Of a stretch of DNA of 64,000 bases, positions 1 through 7,905 are shown piece by piece. How positions within the stretch are numbered: position 1 is the first letter of the stretch; each line of letters opens with the position of its first letter. The translations under genes were made by a program, and so were the position numbers. The notes under the pieces were generated by a model that saw nothing but the letters and a program-made list of their open reading frames with translations, was not told the DNA's origin and did no database searches. Where the stretch lies: NCBI RefSeq assembly GCF_003014695.1, contig NZ_PYAS01000005.1, forward strand, positions 124,001 through 188,000. The letters run 5' to 3'. Source of the DNA: Dyadobacter jiangsuensis. Lineage in GTDB: Bacteria > Bacteroidota > Bacteroidia > Cytophagales > Spirosomataceae.

Positions 1-1149
1 CTTGCCGGTCTGCTCGAAGACAGAACCGTCGGTTAAAAATTTGTATTGCGGGTAAGTCAGTGAATTACTCGCCGGGCTCAACTTCCAGGCATTTTGCAGG
101 ATCCGCTTGATCTGTGAGAGGTCTTTGAAACGGATGTGCTTTTTATTGAGCCAGTCCTGGACATCGCCAGTGCAAAACCGGATTTCATCCAGCTCCTTTT
201 CATCTGCGATCGTCAGCAGGATATGGGCGATCTCCACTTCCAGCTTATTCCGATTTTGGTTCAGCAGCTTTTTCAATGCAGGTGTCGCAATTTGATCAGC
301 CGTAAACCACATTCTTGTTTTATTGGGATGGACGAAGTCACGGCTCACCAGAAAATGCAGAAAGAACGGGATCTGGGCTCGTAGCTGGGCAAGCAGGTGG
401 TGGTTCTCTGATTTGAGTGGTGGAACCTTTCTCACCCAGTAGCGGATTTCCCCTGGGTCTGCGATGATAAAGTGATCTTCGTTGTTACTGCACAAAATGA
501 ATTTTCCGAAAAACTCCACTTCCTGGCGATCATGGCCTTTGGCCTCTACTTTGTAAAATCTAGCCGTGCTCAGATTCTTGATCCGCTCTGAATCCTCCTT
601 TCTATCCAGGAAAGTTTCGTCCACCCCGATGACCAGTTTCTGCGCCCACTCGATATTGAAGTTTGAGCGGAAATCCTCATTGCTGTTGATTGTCATATTT
701 TCGCCGAAGATGGATTTGACAAAATGCAGGAATGTAGTCTTTCCGGTTCCGCGTTCCTCGCTGACCAAGCACAGGATCGGCAGGATTTGGGTAGGACGTT
801 CGAGCAGGATTTTGAAGTAATCGTAACCCATCTCGATCTGCTCGCCGAAAATGTGACCCAGGAACTTGAATATTACCGAGGCATCGCCGTGCCGCGACTC
901 ATGTTGGAATGGCTGGTAGCGATTATAGAACCCGCCGACCTTTTGTTGGTAGTCTAAATGGCTCGGGACGAAACAAAAGCCGTCGTAGCACTCCACCCGG
1001 TCCCTCAAGTAGTCACGGCTGTGATCTAGCCGGATGCATTCAGCCGACCAGGGGATCAACGAGGAAATCGTGTCGCCGGAAGATAGTGGCCGGTTGACTT
1101 TCTTGAAGTAACCGGTGCCGATGCGTAGATAAACGGGATTATCTTTCAT
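1..1149 (-). CDS. Primase-helicase family P-loop ATPase of a mobile element (3' part cut by window edge)
   Basis: The frame is open from an ATG at 1149 to base 1, giving 383 visible residues; the C-terminus lies outside the window. A Walker A motif (ERGTGKTT, about residues 132-139), a Walker B-like strand (VIGVDE, about 173-178), a sensor-like stretch (FILCSNNEDHF, about 218-228) and a conserved arginine region (IRYWVR, about 235-240) fit the SF3-like helicase domain of phage and plasmid primase-helicases (DUF5906 type). Such proteins open DNA at the origin of replicating elements. The ATG overlaps the end of the upstream HTH gene by 11 bases, so the two are probably translated together. The family call is inference from motifs; the ATPase fold is well supported. 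Confidence 0.75.
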   Translation of the reverse strand, partial: MKDNPVYLRIGTGYFKKVNRPLSSGDTISSLIPWSAECIRLDHSRDYLRDRVECYDGFCFVPSHLDYQQKVGGFYNRYQPFQHESRHGDASVIFKFLGHIFGEQIEMGYDYFKILLERPTQILPILCLVSEERGTGKTTFLHFVKSIFGENMTINSNEDFRSNFNIEWAQKLVIGVDETFLDRKEDSERIKNLSTARFYKVEAKGHDRQEVEFFGKFILCSNNEDHFIIADPGEIRYWVRKVPPLKSENHHLLAQLRAQIPFFLHFLVSRDFVHPNKTRMWFTADQIATPALKKLLNQNRNKLEVEIAHILLTIADEKELDEIRFCTGDVQDWLNKKHIRFKDLSQIKRILQNAWKLSPASNSLTYPQYKFLTDGSVFEQTGK

Positions 1150-1438
1150 GGCTACCTGCGATTTTTTGCTGACCGTTGGCAATCCATTCCAGGAGTTCCT
1201 TTCGTGAAAAGAGTAGCTTGCCCTCCATTTTGCAGAACGGAATCTTCTTTCTTTTCACCAGCCCATAAATGGAAGTCTCCTTGTATTTGGTCAGACGCGC
1301 GGCCTCCTTAGTGTCCAGCAAAGTGTCACTGGTATCTGCCGCAGCTTCCGGTTTTGATTCTAAAACCCGGCGCAGTGAAGACTCGATCAACTCCGATAAC
1401 TGCTGATCGTTCATTGAAACTAGAACTGTTGTGCTCAT
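1139..1438 (-). CDS. Excisionase-like helix-turn-helix DNA-binding protein
   Basis: This 99-residue protein has a MerR/excisionase type HTH_17 domain in its second half: a helix with DTKEAARLT, then a recognition region with YGLVKRKKIPFCKMEGK and the wing LLFSRKELLEWI. Proteins of this type bind short sites at the ends of integrated elements and help the integrase excise, or act as small repressors. Its stop overlaps the start of the primase-helicase gene, and the integrase lies two genes upstream, which fits a mobile-element regulator. The N-terminal 40 residues show no recognisable domain. Confidence 0.75.
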   Translation of the reverse strand: MSTTVLVSMNDQQLSELIESSLRRVLESKPEAAADTSDTLLDTKEAARLTKYKETSIYGLVKRKKIPFCKMEGKLLFSRKELLEWIANGQQKIAGSHER

Positions 1439-1504
1439 CCCTTTTGCGTTTTGGTGATGGGCAAAGCAAGGCTAGAAAATCGGGAAAAAACAATATGAAG
1501 TTGA

Positions 1505-2572
1505 CTAAGTCAGGTCTTCAACTCCGTACTCGTTTATTTTCCTTAATGTTTTCAAAACATTTTTAGAGTGCGGACTGTCAGTCAGACTAGCAATACTCTG
1601 CACGATGTTGCCACGCGCTTTATTGATGTTACTGCGAAGACTTTCCAGCTTCGTTTTCGAATAGCAGGAAAATGTATCGAGCAGCAATTGACAGTATCTG
1701 TCAAGCCCAATATTGTTCCGATCTGTGTTCAGCTTATAGGTGGCGTGCATAAGCAGGTTTAAAACACGCTCGTAGTTTCCCGGAGGCATTTCAAAGTACT
1801 CGTGTTCAGGTCTAGGCAGTCTGCCTCCTTTTTCTTCAAACATCATTCCCAACAGCTGCAACACTTCCTCTTCACTGATGAAAACCTGAATCGAGCCCAC
1901 TGCCTTACATTTCCATGCATCAATTAAAATCAACCACATGGATATGATTTCGTCAACCGCGTAGTCCAGGGGAATTCGCTCCGGCCCTTTCGTTTGCGCT
2001 TCGACCACTGGCAATTCTTGCTTCTGTAACCCGACCGGAGATTTAGACTTGGGAAGGCGGAGGGTATTAATTCTATCGCCGCACGCACGTACGAGGTAAG
2101 CCTGGATAAATCCAAGCGCGTATAAACAGGATGGAACAGCAAATCCCTCGAAGTATAAATGATAGGAGCAAAATTCAATGAATTGCTCTAAATGAGCGAT
2201 TTTACTTTCGTTGTCAGGATTGTAAAGAATGGAGACTATCTGTTGTGGATACTCCTTCATCGCATCGAAGTAACCTCTTTCAAACTGCTCTCTCAGTTCG
2301 TCGGCATAAGACTCCGAGATTGGGCTATGATGATCTACAATGACATTCGCCCGGTTTTTCTGGTCGAAAATGTCAGCCAGATTCGGTTCACTGAGGAAGA
2401 CCGGTGGCGCTGTTTTCTCAGCAATGTTCTCAAAGTGAAAATTACGTGATAGGTAGTCTGCTTCTCCTCTGCGAAAAACATGATCTACGAATTTTAAATA
2501 TGGAAACCGCCCCTGATCGTCCAGATTTATACCGAGATCAGGGTCGAAACCTGGCAAATTAAAAAAATACAT
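1505..2572 (-). CDS. Unrecognised 355-residue protein next to the integrase
   Basis: I do not recognise this protein. It is soluble, without signal peptide or membrane segment, acidic in its N-terminal half and helical by composition in its C-terminal part (LRSNINKARGNIVQSI region). It begins only 4 bases after the integrase stop, so the two are very likely co-transcribed, and it precedes the HTH and primase genes of the same element. A role in the life cycle or cargo of the element is inference from position only. RteC-like regulators of Bacteroides elements are one alternative, but I see no diagnostic motif. Confidence 0.7.
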   Translation of the reverse strand: MYFFNLPGFDPDLGINLDDQGRFPYLKFVDHVFRRGEADYLSRNFHFENIAEKTAPPVFLSEPNLADIFDQKNRANVIVDHHSPISESYADELREQFERGYFDAMKEYPQQIVSILYNPDNESKIAHLEQFIEFCSYHLYFEGFAVPSCLYALGFIQAYLVRACGDRINTLRLPKSKSPVGLQKQELPVVEAQTKGPERIPLDYAVDEIISMWLILIDAWKCKAVGSIQVFISEEEVLQLLGMMFEEKGGRLPRPEHEYFEMPPGNYERVLNLLMHATYKLNTDRNNIGLDRYCQLLLDTFSCYSKTKLESLRSNINKARGNIVQSIASLTDSPHSKNVLKTLRKINEYGVEDLT

Positions 2573-2576
2573 TCGT

Positions 2577-3815
2577 TCAAATCGTTGAGTTGATCAAATC
2601 ATCCAGCACGGGGTCTCCAATGTCTTCCAGGTAAATATCAGTGGTCTTCAAGCTATCGTGACCCAACGTTCTCCCGATATTCTCCTTGGATATTCCATTT
2701 CGCCGAAGGGTTGTCGCATACGAGTGCCTGGCCACATAGGTCGTTATAGGCTTCAAAATACCGAGGGAGATACCCAACTCCTTAATTTGCTTATTAACCC
2801 TGGTCAAAATCTTCTTCTTCCGATCCCGAACCGATTGAATCGTCGCGTGACGCTTGTACAAGATTGGAAATACAAAGCCAGCATCACTGTTACCTTTCAG
2901 ATCTTTGTAGTAATCCAGTATATGAGCTGCCGAGGGGTGCAAACGAAACCGGAACTCCTCCTTTGTTTTTGATCTCACATAATGGAGCTCGCCATCAATA
3001 ATGTTTGTCCATTTCAGTTCGGCCAAATCTGTAAAGTTCAGGCCTCGGCAATAGAAGCTAAACAGGAAGTAGTTACGCGAGTTGATCAGCGAATCGTCTT
3101 CCGGATCGATTTCCGCCCCTGCAATCAATTCGATCTGCTCCTTTGAGATCGCCCTCTTTTTCGTGCGAGGGTTATTGTATTTAGAGAAAGAGAAGTCTTT
3201 GAAGGGGTAATGTGTTTCGGGATAATAGTTTTCTTTGATCCCGACTTTCCAGAGCGTCCGGAAGGTTCTCAGGTAAAAGCTTCTCGTGACTATCGTGCAG
3301 CCTTTGTCGATCAGCCATTGTTCATAACGATTAATGAATGGCAAGCCGATCGAGAGGATATCCTGATCCTTCTGATTCATGAAGTGCTTTAGACTTTTTA
3401 ACGTCGAGTTATGTGACTCTGCACTGCCCAGTCGGTTTTGGCTTTTAAGCTTAGCAATGTGTTCTTCAAAAAGTACAAACAGCCTTTTCTTTTCAGGTTC
3501 CGTATGCCCGCCAGTCAATTTTTTAACCAGCGCCTTGATTTCGTCAAACGAGGGACGCTTATTCTGCTTCCCGTAAGAGATGATCATGAAGTCAACTTCC
3601 GACTCAATGGTGCGGAGAAGGAGGTTAATTTCCTTGTGCTTTGTATGCGTCTTAGTAACGGATTGAGACTTGGTCTGCCATTGATCTTCCGCACATATCT
3701 TCCTCGTACTCACCAGAAGGTTCTTTCTGTCGATAATGATTTGAAGCATTATCGGGAACTGAGTTTCCTCTGTATCACGTTTCTTCCGTAATACAAACTT
3801 GGTCGAAATAGCCAT
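2577..3815 (-). CDS. Tyrosine recombinase / integrase of the element
   Basis: This 412-residue protein has the Bacteroidota integrase layout: an N-terminal arm-binding domain (about 1-95), a SAM-like core-binding domain (about 110-200) and a C-terminal catalytic domain. Visible catalytic residues are R257 (FYCRGLNFTDL), a candidate lysine K283, R363 in VARHSYAT, H386 in TLGHDSLK and the nucleophile Y395 in DIYLEDIG. The histidine usual three residues before the second arginine is a tyrosine (Y360), as in many Bacteroidota relatives. The gene starts about 140 bases from the tRNA-Pro attachment fragment and points away from it, the normal position for an integrase that inserts its element into a tRNA 3' end. 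Confidence 0.92.
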   Translation of the reverse strand: MAISTKFVLRKKRDTEETQFPIMLQIIIDRKNLLVSTRKICAEDQWQTKSQSVTKTHTKHKEINLLLRTIESEVDFMIISYGKQNKRPSFDEIKALVKKLTGGHTEPEKKRLFVLFEEHIAKLKSQNRLGSAESHNSTLKSLKHFMNQKDQDILSIGLPFINRYEQWLIDKGCTIVTRSFYLRTFRTLWKVGIKENYYPETHYPFKDFSFSKYNNPRTKKRAISKEQIELIAGAEIDPEDDSLINSRNYFLFSFYCRGLNFTDLAELKWTNIIDGELHYVRSKTKEEFRFRLHPSAAHILDYYKDLKGNSDAGFVFPILYKRHATIQSVRDRKKKILTRVNKQIKELGISLGILKPITTYVARHSYATTLRRNGISKENIGRTLGHDSLKTTDIYLEDIGDPVLDDLINSTI

Positions 3816-3827
3816 AGCACTACAACT

Positions 3828-3842
3828 TTAGGTCGAACATTT
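3828..3842 (+). repeat. 15-base direct repeat, copy 1 (inside the element end)
   Basis: The 15-mer TTAGGTCGAACATTT occurs here, just upstream of the integrase start, and again at 4046-4060 beyond the tRNA-Pro fragment. The copies are identical and 218 bases apart, one on each side of the attachment site. Confidence 0.7.
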
Positions 3843-3956
3843 CGTGTCTAACGTAAGTTAACCAAAGTTACTAAAAATAATCAAAATGCTCATTCAGAGC
3901 ATTTTATGATAATCATGCCTAATAAAACTTCTTGGAATAATACAATAAATATCCAA

Positions 3957-3998
3957 TGGGGTGCTAGGGGTCGCAAGTTCGAATCTTGTCATCCCGAC
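3957..3998 (+). other. attR: 3' fragment of tRNA-Pro(GGG) at the element-chromosome junction
   Basis: From the anticodon loop to the discriminator base this matches the 3' half of a bacterial tRNA-Pro: anticodon GGG (3958-3960), variable region, T-arm GCAAG-TTCGAAT-CTTGT (3973-3989), acceptor strand CATCCCG (3990-3996) and discriminator A (3997). The sequence to the left cannot pair as an anticodon stem (5' CTAGC would be needed), so no full tRNA exists here. This is the duplicated segment left when an element inserts in a tRNA gene by recombination near the anticodon loop. The whole tRNA-Pro should lie at the other end of the element, left of the window. Confidence 0.85.
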
Positions 3999-4009
3999 AT
4001 TGGAAATCA

Positions 4010-4043
4010 GCCACTTACGACGTAAAGTTGTAAGTGGCTTTTT
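4010..4043 (+). terminator. Rho-independent terminator of the original tRNA-Pro gene
   Basis: A perfect 9-base stem (4010-4018 with 4030-4038, GCCACTTAC / GTAAGTGGC) is followed by TTTTT. It sits 12 bases after the tRNA-Pro fragment, on the chromosomal side of the junction, so it probably ended the tRNA transcript before the element inserted. Confidence 0.85.
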
Positions 4044-4045
4044 CG

Positions 4046-4060
4046 TTAGGTCGAACATTT
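4046..4060 (+). repeat. 15-base direct repeat, copy 2 (chromosome side)
   Basis: Identical to 3828-3842. It lies directly after the tRNA-Pro terminator, so the two copies bracket the attachment site and terminator. Confidence 0.7.
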
Positions 4061-4083
4061 TTTGTAAGCACCATTACATAAGG

Positions 4084-5595
4084 CTACTCCTTCTTCGGAG
4101 TCAAGTCCGCCAAAGCCCGTTCAGCGCCTTGGTTTTTCGGATTTAGTTCCAACGATTTACGGTACATGAGAATGGCTTCTTGGCGACGCCCGACTACTTT
4201 CAAGCCTTCCGCATAACTATCGTAAACGTTCCAACTCGCAGAAAACAAAACCGTATTCAATCGCAAGACTTCCAAACCAGCCGCTTGATAATCATTATAA
4301 AACATTTGCAGCCCCAACCGATTCATCTCTTGCTCGTTCAGGTAATAACGAGCCGTATCCGTTTTACAGGCGTTAAGTTTTTCCAATGCCGACTCGGCAT
4401 CGGTCTTGATCAGGGTGCGGGTATAAAGACTCGCCAGGGATTGTTTGTTTGCCGGGAAGGACACGCCGTTTAACACCTGAAACAAATTAACCCCGATGCC
4501 ATGAGTACCCCGGTGCGTTATATTATTGAGCAGGATCACCGTTTGATCTTTCGTGATGTTGCGCAAAAACAGCGTAACAGCTCCCGGCATTCCGCCGCTG
4601 TGGAAAACCACCTTGCCAGCGGTCGTATCCTTTAATATCATCCAGCCCAATCCATAATAAGCGGAGGTGTTTCCCCAACCGGTAGTGGCCAACTCCTGAT
4701 TAGCGAGCCGAACCGGATTAAATGCTTCTTGTAAAGTGGAAGGTTTGAGAAGTTTGGATCCATACAGCGCCCGGTCAAACAAAAGCAAATCTCCGGTAGT
4801 GCTAATCACATTTGCCTGCCCGAGTAGTCCTGCCAGATTATGCAGCTCAATGCGATTTTGTGGCAGTGAATCTACTCGCTGCCGAAGCCAGGGGGCATAA
4901 GTGGGAGCATCATAACCCTTCACCCGGTGCGGGTCCGCGACGTTCAGGAGCGGAGTATTGGCATAAGTATGGCTCATACCGGCGGGCTGAAAGATGTATC
5001 TGGTCAGGTAGGACGGAAAGGAAAGAGCACTCACCTTTTCCACGATCAAAGCCAGTAAACCATAGCCGCTGTTGGAGTAGCTCCACTTTTCCCCGGGATT
5101 GAACAAAATCGCTCTATCGGACTGATTAATGGCAGGCACCAAATCAGCAATTGTAAATATTTTCCCGGTATCGGCCGCGTACGACTTTTCCAACATCTGA
5201 AAGTCAGCTAATCCGGACGTATGCGTAAGTAAATGCCGAATGGTGATCTGCGGATAGCTGAACGTAGGGAGATAGCTTTTCACGGGATCATCCAGCCTAA
5301 GCTTTCCCTTTTGTTTCAATTGAAGGATCGCCACCGAGGTGAATATTTTAGAAACAGAGGCTAATTGAAAGGCCGAATGCTCATTTATCGCCACCCGATT
5401 TGCTACATCCGCCAACCCGAGCGACTTCTGGTAGTATATGGCTCCTTTTTGGGCAATCAGGATATTACCTGCCAGCTCTCCATTAGCAAATTGTCCTTCT
5501 ACCAAGCTATCAATCTGTTGGAGATAGGGCTGGGCACCGAGGAAATTGGCAAAACTCAAATAAGCAATAGTCAACAGAATAATCAGTGTTTTCAT
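4084..5595 (-). CDS. Secreted serine hydrolase of the beta-lactamase (class C / PBP) family
   Basis: With the internal ATG at 5595 the protein starts with a clear signal peptide (MKTLIILLTIAYLSFANFLG-AQ), so this start is preferred over the upstream one at 5640. The beta-lactamase fold motifs are present: SxxK as SVSK (S80-K83), YxN as YSN (173-175) and a late HSG (FHSGGMPG), which replaces KTG as in many esterase or peptidase relatives. The last 50 residues look like a TPR unit (MYRKSLELNPKNQGAERAL). It probably cleaves peptides or esters in the periplasm; antibiotic resistance cannot be claimed. It is a single gene whose end lies near the old tRNA-Pro terminator. Confidence 0.88.
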   Translation of the reverse strand: MKTLIILLTIAYLSFANFLGAQPYLQQIDSLVEGQFANGELAGNILIAQKGAIYYQKSLGLADVANRVAINEHSAFQLASVSKIFTSVAILQLKQKGKLRLDDPVKSYLPTFSYPQITIRHLLTHTSGLADFQMLEKSYAADTGKIFTIADLVPAINQSDRAILFNPGEKWSYSNSGYGLLALIVEKVSALSFPSYLTRYIFQPAGMSHTYANTPLLNVADPHRVKGYDAPTYAPWLRQRVDSLPQNRIELHNLAGLLGQANVISTTGDLLLFDRALYGSKLLKPSTLQEAFNPVRLANQELATTGWGNTSAYYGLGWMILKDTTAGKVVFHSGGMPGAVTLFLRNITKDQTVILLNNITHRGTHGIGVNLFQVLNGVSFPANKQSLASLYTRTLIKTDAESALEKLNACKTDTARYYLNEQEMNRLGLQMFYNDYQAAGLEVLRLNTVLFSASWNVYDSYAEGLKVVGRRQEAILMYRKSLELNPKNQGAERALADLTPKKE

Positions 5596-5962
5596 CGGAT
5601 AGTTATATGGTAGGAAATTTTTCGTAGGTTCATACCACAATACTTATGCCATCATTGAAAATAGGGTTTTACCGGTCAATAGTGCTTATTAACACGCTGG
5701 AATTTGTCCGGATTCGGACAAATGGAATTCGTTTCTGAACGATCAGCAAAGACTTGTGACTTCTGTGGATTTTCCCAATTCTTATATTTCCAGCCGACAA
5801 AATTAATTTCCCGTATTACTCATATCGTGATTCTATTAAAAACTCTTAAAAAAAGTTAATAAGATTAGACAACTCCTTAATTGTGTAATTTTAGCCGCTC
5901 ACATTCTTTAAGTACTTGTTCCTTTGGATTTACCGGATAGCATATTACCCCCAATATTAACC
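5596..5962. other. Divergent intergenic region, no gene seen
   Basis: These 367 bases separate the leftward hydrolase from the rightward barrel gene. They should hold both promoters. Possible -7 elements are TAATTTTG on the minus strand (5798-5805) and the near match TAATTTTA on the plus strand (5886-5893), but neither has a convincing TTTG at the right distance. I see no ORF or RNA gene. Confidence 0.5.
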
Positions 5963-6589
5963 ATGAAAAAAATACTCCTCTGTACTCTTGTCTGCTTTCT
6001 GCTATTCTCAGATAATCTGTTTGCCCAGCAAAACGAAAATGTTGATCAGACCGGGGAATTAACAGAAATTCCGACCTATAAGAACTTAAAGAAATGGGCT
6101 ATTACTTTTTCATTGAATGGTTCTGCGAACAATAGCAAGCAAAAAGCGGGCTGGTCTATCACTCCACAAGCCGGCTATTTAATCGCTGACCGCCTCGCAG
6201 TTGGTCTCCAATTGTCGGTAGCAAATCGATTTTCCAAGGAAGAAAGGAGCTGGATGAGCCTGAAAAGTGGGGGAATAAAGGAATACGCTTTCACACCCGA
6301 GTTATATGCCCGTTATTATGTGCTTCCGTTCCGGATAACTCCTTTCGTACAATTGTCGTCCGGTTATAACTTGGGCAAATTTACCGCGCGGGATGATTTT
6401 TTTGATAAAACAATATCTGTCAGCACCAATAATTACGTCATGTTCGGGGCCGTTGGTTTAAGTTTGCGAGTTGGGAAGTCTGTGGGGTTACAAGCGCAAT
6501 ATAACCTGCCGATCGTCGTAGATCCGGAAACAAATGAGATGATCAGAGGCAACCGCTTTCGGCTTGGATTTTCGCTGTATTTCAGATAG
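5963..6589 (+). CDS. Small outer-membrane beta-barrel protein
   Basis: The ATG at 5963 gives a 208-residue protein with a signal peptide (MKKILLCTLVCFLLFSDNLFA-QQ); an upstream in-frame start would put 13 residues before it and hide the signal. The rest alternates polar and hydrophobic residues in strands ending with aromatic residues, and the chain ends in FRLGFSLYFR, a typical C-terminal barrel strand. It fits the OmpW / PorT-like OMP_b-brl fold common in Bacteroidota. Substrate and function are unknown. It stands alone between the hydrolase and the acyltransferase. Confidence 0.75.
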   Translation: MKKILLCTLVCFLLFSDNLFAQQNENVDQTGELTEIPTYKNLKKWAITFSLNGSANNSKQKAGWSITPQAGYLIADRLAVGLQLSVANRFSKEERSWMSLKSGGIKEYAFTPELYARYYVLPFRITPFVQLSSGYNLGKFTARDDFFDKTISVSTNNYVMFGAVGLSLRVGKSVGLQAQYNLPIVVDPETNEMIRGNRFRLGFSLYFR

Positions 6590-6766
6590 TTAACACAACC
6601 AATATAATGCTTCATTCTGTTGAAGTGAATATTTCATTCATCAGTATTGAAGGACCTTGTATTGAGGAATACCGCTTCTGGCGCTACTTTTCCCGGACAT
6701 GGAACTCTGCCATGAAGGCTCCATCTCCTTGCATAACCGGAACAAAGTCGGGTTATTTGCGTTTTT

Positions 6767-7867
6767 TTGACCCGAGATTTGAGCACGAACCAAACTACCT
6801 CCGCACTTCCGCAGACAAAACAGCATTTCGAAATTCTCGACGGACTCAGGGGCGTTGCCGCATTGGCCGTTGTTATATTTCATTTTATGGAATGGGTTTA
6901 CACCGATCCCTCCCAAAACTTTATCGGCCATGGCTTTCTGGCCGTCGACTTCTTTTTCTGTCTTTCGGGATTTGTAATCGGTTACGCCTACGACGATCGA
7001 ATCCGCAAAATGGGCCTTCGCAATTTTTTTGTGTCACGGATCATCAGGCTGCATCCACTCGTTATTGCAGGATCAATACTCGGCTTGCTGGCGTTTTTAT
7101 TCGACCCGTTTGGCGGCCACCCCGAACAATACAGCACCGGAAACATCATACTGGCATTTTTGTGCTCGGTATTTCTCATCCCCTACCCGACAATCGCTGA
7201 TCGCGCATTTAATCTATTCAGTTTCAATGCACCGGCCTGGTCATTATTTTGGGAATATGTAGCCAACATTGCTTACGCATGGGTGCTTTGCCGGATCGCC
7301 CGCAGCTATCTGTTCCTGCTAACAATCCTTTCTGCACTGGCTATCTGCTTTGTAGCTTACCAATCGGGCAATTTGCTCGGCGGTTGGAGCGGCCCTACCT
7401 TTTGGGACGGATGCGCCCGCGTTTCGTATTCTTTTTTGGCAGGATTGCTCATTTACCGTTCCAATTGGATCATTCAGAACAAGCTTGGCTTTGCCGGGCT
7501 GGCGGTGTTGCTGCTGCTTGCTTTCCTGATGCCCATTTCAAAATGGAACTGGATATCCGAGCCATTGGTAGTGCTTTTTTATTTCCCGCTGTTGATCGCC
7601 CTGGGGGCAGGAACCGAGCCATCTGCCACCTTCAAAAAGGTTACCATATTTTCCGGCAAGATCTCCTATCCCTTGTACATGACGCATTATGCCGCGCTGT
7701 GGATGTTCGGAAACTATTACACCAGTCATAAACCGGATGGTACCCAATTAGCCTTCATCGTCACTACCGCCGTATTTCTGCTGGTGGGAGTGGCCTATTG
7801 GGTAATGGTGATGTATGATATTCCGGTGAGGAGGTATTTGAGTGATAAAAGGGCAGGAAAGGCTTGA
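6767..7867 (+). CDS. Acyltransferase 3 family membrane protein (OafA/YrhL-like)
   Basis: The 366-residue protein has the family signature near its start (FEILDGLRGVAALAVVIFH) and about ten hydrophobic membrane segments. The histidine in VVIFHF and the R in DGLRG are the expected catalytic or structural residues. Such enzymes move acetyl or other acyl groups onto sugars of the cell surface. No ATG occurs between the upstream in-frame stop (6734) and the conserved domain, so the start is probably the TTG at 6767, or another weak codon. The gene converges with the C25 peptidase gene. Confidence 0.88.
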   Translation: MTRDLSTNQTTSALPQTKQHFEILDGLRGVAALAVVIFHFMEWVYTDPSQNFIGHGFLAVDFFFCLSGFVIGYAYDDRIRKMGLRNFFVSRIIRLHPLVIAGSILGLLAFLFDPFGGHPEQYSTGNIILAFLCSVFLIPYPTIADRAFNLFSFNAPAWSLFWEYVANIAYAWVLCRIARSYLFLLTILSALAICFVAYQSGNLLGGWSGPTFWDGCARVSYSFLAGLLIYRSNWIIQNKLGFAGLAVLLLLAFLMPISKWNWISEPLVVLFYFPLLIALGAGTEPSATFKKVTIFSGKISYPLYMTHYAALWMFGNYYTSHKPDGTQLAFIVTTAVFLLVGVAYWVMVMYDIPVRRYLSDKRAGKA

Positions 7868-7905
7868 CCGCTTACGTCAACATTTGAAATCCGCTTATGC
7901 GAGTG

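Noticed and set aside
4812..5102. Plus-strand frame inside the serine hydrolase gene
   Set aside because: Antisense to catalytic motifs; no independent support.
6607..7200. Plus-strand frame of 197 codons before and in the acyltransferase gene
   Set aside because: It overlaps the clear acyltransferase frame for most of its length and has no family resemblance.
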